Below, piece after piece: positions 1-9,503 of a DNA stretch of 19,261 nucleotides. This stretch comes from Blakeslea trispora (lineage: Eukaryota; Mucoromycota; Mucoromycetes; Mucorales; Choanephoraceae): the NCBI GenBank assembly GCA_025331445.1, contig JAIWNE010000247.1, forward strand, positions 1-19,261. The letters are read 5' to 3'. Within the stretch, counting starts at the first letter, position 1. The number at the start of each line of letters is the position of its first letter. The notes under the pieces were generated by a model that was not told the origin of the DNA, did not search any database, and saw nothing but the letters and a program-made list of their open reading frames with translations. Both the position numbers and the translations under genes were made by a program.

Positions 1-192
1 TTTTTTAATTTTAACTATCACTTTTCGATTTTTTATTGTTGCGTTTACTCTTCATTTCGACATCAATTTGGAAATCAACACTTGTCATGCAGCTAAGTAC
101 TTTTTTTATGCGCTTATATTATTTTTTGACTCAAAAATTTTATTATTTCAAAAAAACAACAACAACACAAAGAGAAGAGAACAAAACAAAAG

Positions 193-1251
193 TTAGGAGC
201 GATAGACCCAACGAGGAAGAACTGACAATACTTGTCAGGCAACTCCATCTCAACGACCTCGACGCGACGAGAAACACGAGCATGTCTTGGTCTGCCTTGC
301 ATGGCGGCTCTGTCGAGCGCACGGTAGAAGTCGTTCAACTAAACATATATAATCAGTACCATATATGAAAACACCAAATAATACAACATACCTCTTCCGA
401 GCGCCAAGAAGGAACAACTGTACGGAAGTAACCGCCAGTGACAGGGTCATCACCCTCTTCTTCCTCAGACATGTACTTCGTCTGAAGCACAGCCTCACAT
501 TCTTCACTGGTTCCGAAGCCCAAACCAAGCAAACCTTGAGAGGCAAGGTACTGTTCGTTGCGAGCAGCACGCTTCTATAAAAAAAAAGAGGTGAGTAATT
601 ATTTAAAACTTGACAGTGAATTCTTTTACTAACTCTCTGCAAACGTCTAGCTTTACGAAGCGAAGCATTTTTTTGTTCAAGCTCCTGGGAGCAAGGTCCT
701 TCTTCTTGTCTCTTTTGACCATACCGTCAAACTGATTTCTGATCTTCATTTTCAAAGCCGAAAGAAGACCAGCAGAAAGTTCTTGATCTACTGGGTGACC
801 AGTGAGAGCCTTTACTTCTTCGATTGCACCTTTGTAGATGCAATCGAAGGCATACAAGTTTCTTGTCGTGTGCCTCGTCGACTGGTCAAAGACGAATTCG
901 ACACCGAGAGCCTTTGCCTTTTCGATGGCAACTTTTACAGCATCCTAAGCAATAGTACAACTATGTAAGTAAAAGTGCTGATATAAAAGGAGATGTATAA
1001 CTTACTCGCAAGGCACGGTTGTCACCATATCTAGGCCCATCGTTAGCATTGGCGGTGGGCTGACGAGTAGGAAAGAAGATGGCTTCCATTCTGCCAACGC
1101 GACTGTTCATCAAATCGAAAGCCTCTTCGAAACGGCTCTCAGCAACATATGGATGAACCACAGGACGAGAAGCAGCAGGACGAGGGGCAGGGCGAGAAAC
1201 AGGGCGAGAGACAGGGCGAGAAGCGGTAGCAACAACAGGAATTTGGTTCAT
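193..1251 (-). CDS. Gene A: four-exon gene of unknown function, paralogue of gene B
   Basis: I do not recognise the family. Exons (minus strand) are 1251-1006, 944-634, 574-392 and 338 to about 193. Introns are 61, 59 and 53 nt with GTAAGT, GTTAGT and GTATGT donors. The start MNQIPVV is chosen because a TATA box lies 50 bp upstream and it opens an 82-codon phase-0 exon. The N-terminus is rich in Arg-Pro-Ser repeats (residues 11-30). The middle is charged and helical (DAVKVAIEKAKALG). The third exon has FGTSEECEAVLQTKYMSEEE, then VVPSWRSEE and LNDFYRALDRAAM. Exon 2 is 311 nt, one short of a codon multiple: the frame changes once between 668 and 689, most likely in the 7-base A run. After that change the GTTAGT donor is in phase with exon 3. 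A second shift of the same sign near 200-235 would give an LPRWVYRS ending at 193, matching gene B; the unshifted frame runs to 114 through a Cys/Phe-rich tail. About 300 aa, probably nuclear; function unknown. Confidence 0.72.
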
Positions 1252-1300
1252 TTTGCGTGAGTAAAAAGATGATGAAATCAAATCGAGTATCTTGCATCTC

Positions 1301-1308
1301 TTTTTATA
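1301..1308 (-). promoter_or_regulatory. TATA box of gene A
   Basis: TATAAAAA on the minus strand, 50 bp before the chosen ATG at 1251. It supports that start over the in-frame ATG further upstream at 1422, which would place the TATA box inside the coding region. Confidence 0.5.
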
Positions 1309-1578
1309 CAATTTTCTACAGATCGTATTTTTACAGATCTTTTTTTGTGTTCGATTGGTTTTTTGTGTAAAAATAGGAGTTTGATGATATTTCAATTTAT
1401 TTAGAACGATTTTATTTGTCATTTTTTATTCTTTTCTCTTCTATTTCTATTATTTTATCTTCATTTTGAAATAAAACTTGTAAGTACTTTCCCATACCCA
1501 AGCAACAGTTTATTGAATATGATTCTCCATGTAGGCATGTTTTCTTTAAAGCCTCATGAAGATTGATACTTAATTTAA

Positions 1579-2060
1579 GGTACAACTTGACATACAAATA
1601 CATTGCTGTTTACTTATTATCCTTTTTTTCTTAGGATTAGTCACGTAGTTTTGTCTTTTCTCGAGTAACTTGGTATAAAAGTAAGTACAGCCATTGAATA
1701 TGACTCAGTACCTCTCTAACTGTTCTATTTAGTTACCTTAGACACTCGTAATTGTATCTGGCTATAACTTGAGGTGCTATGATGCTTTAGTATGTAAGTA
1801 AATGATTAAATTATCTCATTTCTGTTCAACTTATTTAGGTTTTCTAGTTTCTTTTCTGTTGTTGAGCTTCTATCGCTTTAGTGCGTTACCCTCTACTTTC
1901 GGGATGGCTGTTTGAGACTTTCAAAGTAAGTATATGACAATATTTTCTGCTTGCTCTATAACTAACTGATTTATTATTTTAATAGTCATTTTTCTAGGAT
2001 TTTTCTGATTTTTAAATGCTTGAAATACAAGAAATTGTTGCCATTTCGTGATAACTGATT
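1579..2060 (+). other. Spliced cargo transcript of E1, degenerate
   Basis: Four consecutive intron signatures on the plus strand: 1580-1634 (GTACAA donor), 1681-1732 (GTAAGT, CTAAC, TTTAG), 1794-1838 (GTAAGT, TTTAG) and 1926-1985 (GTAAGT, CTAAC, TAG). They leave exons of 46, 61 and 87 nt. E2 carries exons of 46, 63 and 71 nt at the same distances from its terminus. Across the 61- and 87-nt exons a mostly open, hydrophobic frame can be read (for example DALVCFLVSFLLLSFYRFSA), broken by stops. It may be a decayed protein gene or a spliced noncoding RNA. Product not recognised. Confidence 0.4.
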
Positions 2061-2216
2061 TTGCTTTTCTGCCTGTTATTTTGCCTGACTTTCGTCTGCT
2101 TTTTTGGCTGTATTTCGCCTGCTTATTACCTGATTTTTGGCTGCTTTTTGGCCGTATTTTGCCCATCATTTTGCCTACTATTCTGGCTGGATTTCTGCCT
2201 GGTCATTCTACCTGGA
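2055..2216 (+). repeat. Degenerate 11-12 bp minisatellite
   Basis: About 13 imperfect units of the form n-ATTTTGCCTG (variants TTTCGCCTG, TTTTGGCTG, TTTCTGCCTG) follow one another with an 11-13 bp period. The stretch is open in one plus frame as a repetitive Leu/Pro/Phe-rich peptide, which is probably a by-product of the repeat. It lies just inside the E1 block shared with E2. Confidence 0.6.
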
Positions 2217-2520
2217 TTCCTATAGAACCCCTAATATTTTCTCCCTGTATAAGCCATTATTTTCAGCCAATATATATTATTTTTTTTATAATAAAAAGCA
2301 CTATTTTTAGACCTATAATCCTCTATATTTGATCTATATAACCTAATCATAAAGAAGTGTATTGACGTAAAGAAGCCCATTTTGTCCAATTAATAGCACA
2401 CATTTAATAAAGATACCGAGTATGAAGCCAATTAAAACGAATTAATGATTGTATATTTCGTCAAAGAAGCCAATTGAATGAGGATGTCATGAATAAACAA
2501 TCCAATCAGGTCGTTTTAAT
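2205..2520 (+). repeat. Subterminal block of E1 homologous to 11470-11775
   Basis: Read against the reverse complement of 11470-11775, the block shows clear collinear similarity. Shared pieces include ATAATAAAAAGC, TAATCCTCTATATTT, CATAAAGAAG/CGTAAAGAAG and repeated AAGCCAATT/CCAATT motifs. The two copies start 220-230 bp from their element termini, in the same relative orientation. The repeated CAATT boxes may be protein-binding sites (inference). Confidence 0.6.
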
Positions 2521-2555
2521 GAAAGCGAAAGACAAAGAGGTTCACTCAAACTCTC

Positions 2556-2650
2556 ATGCGAAAACACAAGACGTTGCTCCGCCCTGTCTTCCAATGCGTT
2601 GACACATGACAGTGTTTCGCTGTGTCGTCTCAATGCGAAAACACATGACG
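2556..2650 (+). repeat. E1 subterminal repeats
   Basis: Three copies of ATGCG-nnn-ACACA(A/T)GAC begin at 2556, 2594 and 2633, a regular 38-39 bp spacing. The first and third agree at 17 of 18 positions. Such regularly spaced subterminal copies are typical of the accessory-protein binding sites of CACTA elements. That function is inferred here. Confidence 0.5.
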
Positions 2651-2744
2651 CCCTACGCTTTGCGCGCGTCATGCCTGGAACGTGCGTTACAGTCAAGTTA
2701 TCCGCAGAAATTGACGTACGCGCGACGACCCTTTATGTGTAGTG

Positions 2745-2930
2745 ATTGAGTACAACCTTCCTCAAAGATACAACCCAAGCAAACGAAGGTTTAAACCTCA
2801 GATACTCCACAAAAGAAGAAAGAAGGTTAGGCTGAACTTGTTACGCATAAGGAAGTTGCCTTTAGTAAAAGTCAGCTCCTCATTGTATTCGCCGAAGAAC
2901 AAGGATCAATCAAATAGAAGTATATAATTA
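2745..2930 (+). other. Basic open frame abutting the E1 terminus
   Basis: Immediately outside E1 a plus-strand frame runs about 60 codons without its own clear start (IEYNLPQRYNPSKRR, then ILHKRRKKVRLNLL). It is rich in Lys/Arg and stops at 2927. It could be the downstream fragment of a gene interrupted by E1, or chance. Not recognised. Confidence 0.2.
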
Positions 2931-3019
2931 CTTCCTACTTTATTTGTAATAGTATAGATATTTAGTATAGAATAGAAAAGATATAAAAAGACCGTATTTT
3001 AGATAATTATGAGTTCTTA

Positions 3020-3105
3020 ATCAAAGACTTATAATATCAAAATACAGGTAACTTATAAAAAAAAAAGTAAATAAATGATCAAAGACTTATAATATCAAAA
3101 TACAG
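3020..3105 (+). repeat. 28-bp direct repeat
   Basis: Identical 28-bp copies occupy 3020-3047 and 3078-3105, offset by 58 bp. They begin ATCAAAGACTTATAAT and end AAAATACAG. The spacer is A-rich. This looks like a local tandem duplication with a partly decayed second half. Confidence 0.75.
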
Positions 3106-3155
3106 ACTACGTCAAGCTTTTCCAGTAATCTAATTGGCTCAAAAGCTTAACTCTA

Positions 3156-3165
3156 GTCACGTGAC
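3156..3165. promoter_or_regulatory. CACGTG palindrome (E-box)
   Basis: GTCACGTGAC is a perfect 10-bp palindrome containing CACGTG, the core bound by fungal bHLH factors such as Cbf1 in general. No start codon with a credible gene lies within a few hundred bases, so its relevance is unclear. Confidence 0.2.
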
Positions 3166-3462
3166 CGCGTTTATAAAACAAAAGAATATATCAAGACGAC
3201 AAGATGTAAAAAATATAAGTACGTTATATTAATTTACCAAATTTAAAAGATTTGTAACTTTTGATCCAGTAGTCCCCAGAAGCCCGGAGTTAGATCAAAC
3301 CGTATCAAATGCATCCAAAAACGTCTCTGCAAAGTTTAAAGCAATTCTAAAATTTTACTTTTTTGCCGGCCAAACTCTTTCACAGATCCTATGCCTTAAC
3401 ATGGGTATAACTCATGTTTTTTTAAGCAGGCGAATTTCATTAGTTATAACCTGTATGCACCA

Positions 3463-3491
3463 TATAACTCATGTTTTCTTTCATAAGTTAC
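3463..3491. repeat. TATAACTCATG-type hairpin repeat, copy 1
   Basis: Matches 11195-11223 at about 24 of 29 positions in the same orientation. Its two halves (AACTCATG and CATAAGTT) can pair around a T/C-rich loop. A partial extra copy (GGGTATAACTCATG) lies at 3400-3413. Copy 2 lies 22 bp inside a GTAGTG terminus, so this copy may mark a truncated relative of the same element. Confidence 0.45.
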
Positions 3492-4676
3492 AGTGCAATC
3501 CTTTCATCTTATTTGCTCTTTTGATCGAAGTATGCTTCATGTCATTGGCTTAAAGAGACCTTCTGTATTTCTTTCGGTCTTTAGACTATTAAACTCCCAT
3601 AGACTCTCCCACGTTACATTTTTACACAAACATTTCAAATACACTCCTTTGCTATTTGACCTTAGTTTAAAGATGTATGCTTTATTTGGTACTCATTGCT
3701 TTTCTTTATTGGCTGATATGCCTTTTATTATTACTCATTTACCACTCGGTTAAAATATAATACGGAAAACGTCATTTGGATTCATTTATATTATTGGTTT
3801 ATTTAATAAAAAATTGTTTATACGATCGATCCATTGGATCTTTATCCGTACATCATTGGCTAATCTAACGCTCTACATACTGGGTCCCCCATACCCTTCT
3901 TTACCTCTTTACCCAGCCATAGCTGTGGTAGTCTTTACATACTACACTTACCTTTAGATGCATCGTTTTGGCCGTATTTTTCTTGCCATTCATTCAGAAT
4001 AGAGTAAAATCCATCTAGATCTCTTCTTGTAACCAATAAACAATATATAGAAAGCAGAAATAAGCTATCAAAATAAAGAAATAATCATTAGAGACAATCA
4101 AAAAAATGAGCAATCAATAACTTATTTACATTTTAGTAACCATAGCCACCAGCCTTTGCAATAGAGATAGAGGATGGACCATCTATTAGATAAATTCAAG
4201 TTAATATCAGTAAAGAAATAAGCGTTTGTAGATTTTTTTCTTACTTACAGTATTACAGATAATGAACCTCTTTAGTTCTTTAACCCTTTAGACACATCTT
4301 TAGGATAGAGTAAGTAGCCAATTATTACTACGAGAGACATTGTTAGATTTGCTTCAAAAAAAGATGATCGATCACTTACCCCTTCTCACTAAACATAGCA
4401 CCAACTAAAACCAGTTACTTGTCTTGCAATACTATACATTGATTCATATTAATAAACACATTTCTTTTTTTAATAAGGAGATACATACCATGAACCACTC
4501 GGAAAAGTTTAAGAAAACAAAAAGAAACAAAAGTAAGAGAAAAAGAGATTGAAAAAATTTTAATTGGTTTTTAGCTATCTGATATTTTATCCTGATCTAT
4601 TCGGCGCTCAAGCCAAGTTGTATTCAGATTCCGAATGTGTCAAAATACTTTAGATCGTAACATCTAATGCTGTAAG

Positions 4677-4684
4677 TATAAAAG
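4677..4684 (+). promoter_or_regulatory. TATA box of gene B
   Basis: TATAAAAG lies 65 bp upstream of the ATG at 4749. The identical octamer stands at almost the same distance from the start of the Tnp2 gene on the other strand (9503-9496). Confidence 0.55.
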
Positions 4685-4748
4685 GCTTTGTAACTGACAG
4701 CTTTATTGATCCTTTCTGCTTTCTATCACTAATAATAAAAGTACAAAT

Positions 4749-5895
4749 ATGTTCCACACTACTACTACCAACAACATCGCCGCTACCAACACTAGAGCCA
4801 TTCCATCTGTTGGAACCAGCTCTCGTCGTATTATTCCAACCCCTCGCTCCAACAACTCTGCAGTAGAGCGTAAACTGGATGAAGTAGTTCAAGAACTGGA
4901 TGCTACGAAAAGATCCTTGGAGTTATACCAGACAAAGTTCGACCACTTGTCTGCAGATCATGAGGAGCTCAAGACCAAGTTCAACAACAAGCCTGCTGCA
5001 GACAAGAAACATGGCTTTCCTGGGTCAAAAGTTGAACTCAAGCAAATTCGTGTTAGTATCAATACCTGTTAATTTAATGAAATCATCTTCTGATAGCCAT
5101 TCTAGTCAATTATTTTAGATGAACAAGAAAAACAGTTGGGGATTGTTGGTTGGAATCTCAGTGAAAAACTAATCAATGGGCCCAACAATGGTCCCAATGT
5201 AAATCACATCATTGGAATACCTTGAACTCGCACTCCTACATCTATGCTACCTCTCATTACCTGTGGCCTAGAGACATGGCAAAGAGGTACATCAAAGAAG
5301 TACTCACTCAACAGTACAACCAGCAAAGAACTACCATGAGAAAGGCAGGATTGAGTGTGCCGAACAGGAACGTTTGAAGAAGAGAACAAAGTACAACACT
5401 CGTAAAACATATGTAAGTTCAACTGGTGTAAAGTGAATTTGTAAAACTCTCTTACTTAACAATGCATTTGCTTTTTTGACTTAGCTCTTGGACAGAAGAA
5501 GAGAGACATACGAGAATCATCAAAACGAACTTGATGGCATCTTTGGTCCACATGAGGAATGTCTGCAAGTATTGACTGCTGAGATAATCTCCGATCAAGA
5601 AATGAATACAATGAGGAAGGCAGGCAACTTAGGGCCAGAGGAGTTCCTCATTATAGAAAGCAAAGAGTAAGTTAAGATATAAATGTAAAAAAGAGAATAC
5701 TTTTACCAACACCTTTATCTAGTGCACTGATTTTTTCGACAAGCTCGATGAACTTCGTCTTGCGACAATCGCAAGCGAAACAACAGCTTCCAGACAACCG
5801 AACTGGGATCGCGAGTGGTGAAGACAATCAGCAACAGAAACACAAGAAACATCGTGCATCTACCCGCTTGGGCTGTTGATCACGAACTTTTGTAA
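4749..5895 (+). CDS. Gene B: paralogue of gene A, convergent with the Tnp2 transposase
   Basis: Four exons: 4749-5051, 5119-5412, 5485-5666 and 5723-5895. Introns are 67, 72 and 56 nt. The N-terminus is Thr/Asn-rich, then a coiled-coil-like stretch (ERKLDEVVQELDATKRSLEL, residues 38-57). The C-terminal half has FGPHEECLQVLTAEIISDQE, GVPHYRKQR, DFFDKLDELRL and an LPAWAVDHELL end. The EEC-VL motif, all three intron positions and the LPxW end match gene A. Reading the full protein needs five one-base shifts, all as if a base were missing: at the exon 1/2 junction, near 5208, near 5320, near 5608 and near 5816. Without them exon 2 stops at 5170. The gene ends 66 bp from the end of the Tnp2 gene. 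A DNA-binding accessory (TNPA-like) role is a guess from context. Confidence 0.65.
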
Positions 5896-5961
5896 TCTTT
5901 TTTTTTTGTTGAAACTAGAATAAATGCATAAAAAATAAAAAAAAAAGTGTGTATTATTTAT

Positions 5962-6677
5962 TTAAAAAAACATTCTTGTCAATGGAAGAGCAATAAAAGC
6001 CCCATCGATTTCAGTTGTATAAATACTTATGGGTACATATAACTTATGCACAGGCAAGATGCTGTATGAGCTTTTTTGCTCATATTCCCTACGGAAAGGA
6101 CGATTCGTCTCGCTTGTGCCTGTTGCAAAGTCTTCTACGCCAATGCGAGGGTTCTTGTACCAACTAACAAAAGCAAAGCAATGTTTTGTTAAGAAGCGCT
6201 CGCCATTTTCATGAAATACAGTATCATGAAAGAAAAAGTACTCCACGGTTCCTGCACGCAGATGTTCTTCACCACGGGCATCCAGTACCCTCTCCAAATC
6301 ATCACTTTCATAGTCATCAGGACGAAATGCATACATTTGTGCTGCATTGATTCGACCTGTCAAACGAGAACCGTAAACGTATCCAAGCACTTTGATTTTT
6401 TTTATTTTCTGCACCTCGTTAAGTATCTCAAGAGGTGTCTCGTATTGCCTCTCGTAATATGCTTTCAAGCACTCAAAATCCTCTTGAATGAGTCTGTTAG
6501 ATGCTCTTCTGGCAAAAGAAACCAACACATGGCCATCCTCTCGCAACTGTTCATGACCCATAGGATTACCATTCTTTTCAGAAAACTTGAAGATAGTCTC
6601 TCTGTGAAGAGAACTGTCTGATCAAAAGGGACTAGTTTCATACCGTTGTTTGTGGGTTGTTCAGATTCTTGGTACAT
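5962..6677 (-). CDS. C-terminal part of the Tnp2-family transposase
   Basis: Two overlapping frames join by one -1 shift near 6620. The first begins MYQESEQPTNNG at 6677; the second ends ...LPLTRMFF at 5962. The combined piece is about 237 aa. It contains VLGYVYGSRLTGRINAAQMY, AGTVEYFFFHDTVF, KHCFAFVSWYKNP and SILPVHKLYVP. From memory this order (G-x-x-YGS, then a YFFxH strand, then FAxVxWY, then a LPVHK basic end) resembles the carboxy region of fungal Tnp2-type transposases. It most likely belongs to the same gene as 7050-9428, separated by a frame-broken stretch. A separate gene starting at 6677 cannot be excluded, since that ATG opens the frame. Confidence 0.6.
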
Positions 6678-7049
6678 AGTTAAGTGTTAAAACGATTTAA
6701 AAAAGAGAGAGAAAGATTTAAGAGATTATTATAATGTGCATGAATTTATTTATTTAAAATACGTCGATTGGAATGCAGTCTCTTTTCTCTTTTTCTCTTT
6801 TTTTTTCTTTCAAAATTGCCAGTAATGAATATGTCGAGTTCTTTACACGGCCAAGGATGCTAACCAGTTGCAGAGCAACGCTCTACAAGACGCGACTTGC
6901 TAAGTTATTGTCATCTCGAAATGACTCGGGTATTATACGTTCAACTTTATAACGAATGCTTTCTTTTTTAATATTTTTTTTATTAAAGATATGGAATACA
7001 AATACAAAAAAAAAGTCTATAGTTAATAAAAAAAAGCGAAGGAAGAAAT
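6678..7049 (-). other. Frame-broken link between the two Tnp2 parts
   Basis: A minus-strand frame from about 6948 to 6790 reads KVERIIPESFRDDNNLASRV, one TAG, then SVALQLVSILGRVKNSTYSL. That looks like protein rather than spacer. It is flanked by T/A homopolymers (7040-6965 and 6810-6780) that could hide an intron or base-count errors. It probably continues the transposase; I cannot assign a domain. Confidence 0.3.
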
Positions 7050-9428
7050 TTAACTGGATGTATAATGAGCAACAGAAGCATAATCGTTGGAAAAAATAAT
7101 TTGTTGCATTCTGTGCATGTAAGTCTTTTCAAAATGACGTTTATGATTGGTGTTAATGTTCTTGATGAAGAAATTGTTACGCTCGAAGCCAAAACCCCAG
7201 AAACAAGAAATTGGACCGAATTTGTAGATGCATTCACGAAGGTGAAGCATGAAATGAAAGTTAGGAGTAACAGAGCGGGTGCCATACCGTTGTTCAAATC
7301 CTTGGGCAAAAGAGAGTAGATGCTGGTGCACCACTTCAACGTCAGTTTTTTTGATGCCATTGCTGTCAAGAAGTTTCAAAGCATTGATTAAATGCATGAT
7401 TAACGAATAATCAGAGGCATCGAGGACAGGAGGGGACAGAATAATTTCGGCAAAGGATGTCATGAAGTGTTTGAATTCTACAGCTTTGACATGGGAGAAA
7501 CCTTCTTTTGTGAACTTTTTAGCCATCGGGTTACAAGAAGCTTCCGGGAAGTACTTGATGTTTTCTTGCATCTTCTTTTTGATCTTGAGCAAAGCACCTT
7601 CCGGAATCATAACTTGAAGAGCCCTCTTAGCGACACCAAGGTAGAGAGCGTGCATTGGCTCGATGGCAAGGCAATTATACGAATAGTATGGTAATTCAAA
7701 CAGAACTGAATACCTCACGCCACTGTTCTTCTCCAACATGCTTCTTTCACCAACTGTCTTTGCTTTCTTCCATGCTTCTGAACTTCTTTTGTTTCTTCAG
7801 CTGTTCTATACTCCCACTGACTACAGTTCCAGTTACAATAATTGCGGACATTTCCATTACCATCGAACCTTGGGAAATATGTCTTACACATGTGGCAGCC
7901 GTATCCACTGTTGAAGGACATGCTTGCAGCCAGTTTCTTGGTAGCGGGTAAGTCTGAACTAACAGCGTACAAGCATGCCTTTACCACGTTGTATTCAATT
8001 GTACCATTTGACATCACCATCTTTATCTTCACACCTTCTAAGAGCATCTTCAAGTCTTTGACCAAGGGAACAAGGTAATGGTTTATAGCCGTAGTAGGAG
8101 GCTCGCTTGGACCAGGGATGACGCCAACAAGGATCATATTTGCTTCAAATCTCGACCATTTTGCTTTGGAAGGTTCATAATGGCTAAGTAGATACAACCA
8201 ACGCTATGTTGAGTGTTGAAAGGACTAAACCAGTCAATGTTTAGCGTAGCAGAAGGCTGTAATCAGATTGGTGGACGAAAGGAGACTCGGAAGGAGAGGA
8301 CTTAAAATCGAGAAAGCCAGTAGCATCATAGATGTCACAAAGATATTCATCGGCAGGGCTGCGGTCTTTCCAGGCTTTAATCTTGTCAGCGAAGCCTTTT
8401 CGCAAGAAGAACTTCTTCAACGAGCGGGAACAGAGCAGTAGGATAGACAGCTGAGGAGCAAGCTTACCGTCTTCAACATTCTTATCAACGTCATATACAC
8501 ACCTTCGCAGAACTCGCCAGAGCCAGTGGGCTTGAAAACGGCACCTTTTAACGGCTGATTACTGTCTTTGCTGCTTCTGTGGGATTACTCTTAACTGCTG
8601 AGAGATGATGCAGGATGGACATGCAGCATAATGCTTTATGCCATCTGTACTCAACGCCTTCAGAGGATTGCGATCAACAAAGGTTGCTACTGTCTTTGGA
8701 AAACGATATTATCCCCATGATTTCCAGTACTCTGTTGAGTGTCTGCATTACATCTTCGTTTGATTGTTTGGAAGATTACTGTTGTGGAGTTTGGAGACCA
8801 TGATGACAGAATCTTGAAGTTTCAGACTGGGGGATTTTTTGCTAAGTGAAAAAAATAAAATTAGTCTATCATTCTAACTGGAAATAATAGAATACTACTT
8901 ACAGCAAGAAACAAATTCATCATATAGATCTTCGTCATCAGAAGCGGCATCAATAGTCTCAACATCATTGTAATCGACTTCAATTGATCATCAACAACTT
9001 CATCCATAACATAATCCATCGAGTCGGTTGTTCTACATCAGAAGTATCAACATTGCTTTGAACGTTGTTGACTAGAAGCTAGTTAGATATATTCAACACT
9101 ACAGCACGATTATTCAATTGTTTACCTTCATCGACGGGAGCACTAACTGTGGCAACTCTTCTGCAGTAGTAGGCAGGTGTAGTGGCGGTAGCAGTTCTTC
9201 CACCTAAACAGAAAAGAAAAACAAATGCAAGTTAGAATCAAGGGCTGTTATTTACAAGTCATACACTTACTGTAAGAAGCTCTCCACTTAGCATACTTCA
9301 TGCCTCCAAATTTCTTGGTTCTGACATGGTAATTGTATCAGCTTGGTTCAAGAGAGGTCTGGGAGGAGGAAGACACCACATTCATCACAGTGACAGTAGT
9401 AACATCTTTCAGTGATACGAGTAGACAT
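7050..9428 (-). CDS. Tnp2-family (CACTA/EnSpm-type) transposase, frame-broken
   Basis: The start MSTRITERCYYCHCDEC at 9428 gives a Cys/His knuckle, followed by YNYHVRTKKFGGMKYAKW. Introns lie at 9204-9270 and near 9079-9125 and 8853-8903 (GTAAGT/GTAAAC donors). An acidic stretch (DAASDDEDLYDEF) precedes the core. Core motifs in order: HYAACPSC, SLKKFFLRKGFADKIKAW, LCDIYDATGF, TLNIDWFSPF, ANMILVGVIPGPSEPP, GYGCHMCKTYF, YSVLFELPYY, IEPMHALYLGVAKR, GPISCFWGFGFERNN. This is the order of the transposase family Tnp2 domain (PF02992 as I recall it), which moves CACTA elements by cut and paste in the nucleus. At least eight one-base shifts interrupt it; those I oriented (near 9360, 9335, 8243, 8168 and 7730) are all -1. 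It stops at 7050 after HYTSS, with a probable continuation at 6677-5962. Confidence 0.8.
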
Positions 9429-9495
9429 TTTGTATAAGGTAATTGATGGATTTAGAATAAAGAATATATGGCATTCAAGTATTATTTTCAATGGC

Positions 9496-9503
9496 CTTTT
9501 ATA
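9496..9503 (-). promoter_or_regulatory. TATA box of the Tnp2 gene
   Basis: TATAAAAG on the minus strand, 68 bp before the ATG at 9428. It is the same octamer at nearly the same spacing as for gene B. Confidence 0.5.

Larger units (their letters stand above)
1580..2744 (+). mobile_element. E1: right part of a CACTA-like DNA transposon
   Basis: The right terminus reads ...GTGTAGTG (CACTACAC on the other strand), ending at 2744. Inside it lies a GC-rich subterminal zone (about 2520-2744) in otherwise AT-rich DNA. Next comes a block (2205-2520) homologous to one at the same depth in E2, then a ladder of introns at the same depths as in E2. CACTA/EnSpm elements begin with CACTA and have subterminal repeats. 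I find no matching left terminus in the window, so the element is either left-truncated or extends past the left edge. The left limit given is only where shared features stop. Confidence 0.55.
2931..4676. other. AT-rich intergenic DNA with small repeats
   Basis: No convincing gene on either strand. It contains a 28-bp direct repeat, a CACGTG palindrome and a repeat resembling sequence next to E2, listed separately. The open frame at 3493-3753 has no motif and no splice or promoter support. The rest is AT-rich with poly-A/T runs. Confidence 0.5.

Noticed and set aside
36..642. Plus-strand frames 36-368 and 365-580 and minus frame 250-642
   Set aside because: They overlap gene A exons 3 and 4 in other frames and cross its introns; no motif supports them.
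695..745. A 36-40 nt intron in gene A ending CCCAG at 688, instead of a frameshift
   Set aside because: It would restore frame with a GTCAAA donor, but it is too short, GC-rich and lacks a branch site; a one-base loss in the A7 run is simpler.
3493..3753. 86-codon plus-strand open frame
   Set aside because: No motif, promoter or splice support; composition follows T-rich DNA.
5204..5422. 72-codon minus-strand frame
   Set aside because: Antisense shadow of gene B exon 2, which reads coherently on the plus strand.
6840..6910. A tRNA-like stretch (GTAGAGC, GTTGCTCT, GGTTAGCA on the minus strand)
   Set aside because: The arms do not fold into a cloverleaf, there is no T-loop motif, and a protein-like frame runs through it.
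7065..8078. Several plus-strand frames (7065-7319, 7467-7694, 7655-7951, 7842-8078)
   Set aside because: Antisense to the Tnp2 core, whose minus-strand motifs are unambiguous.
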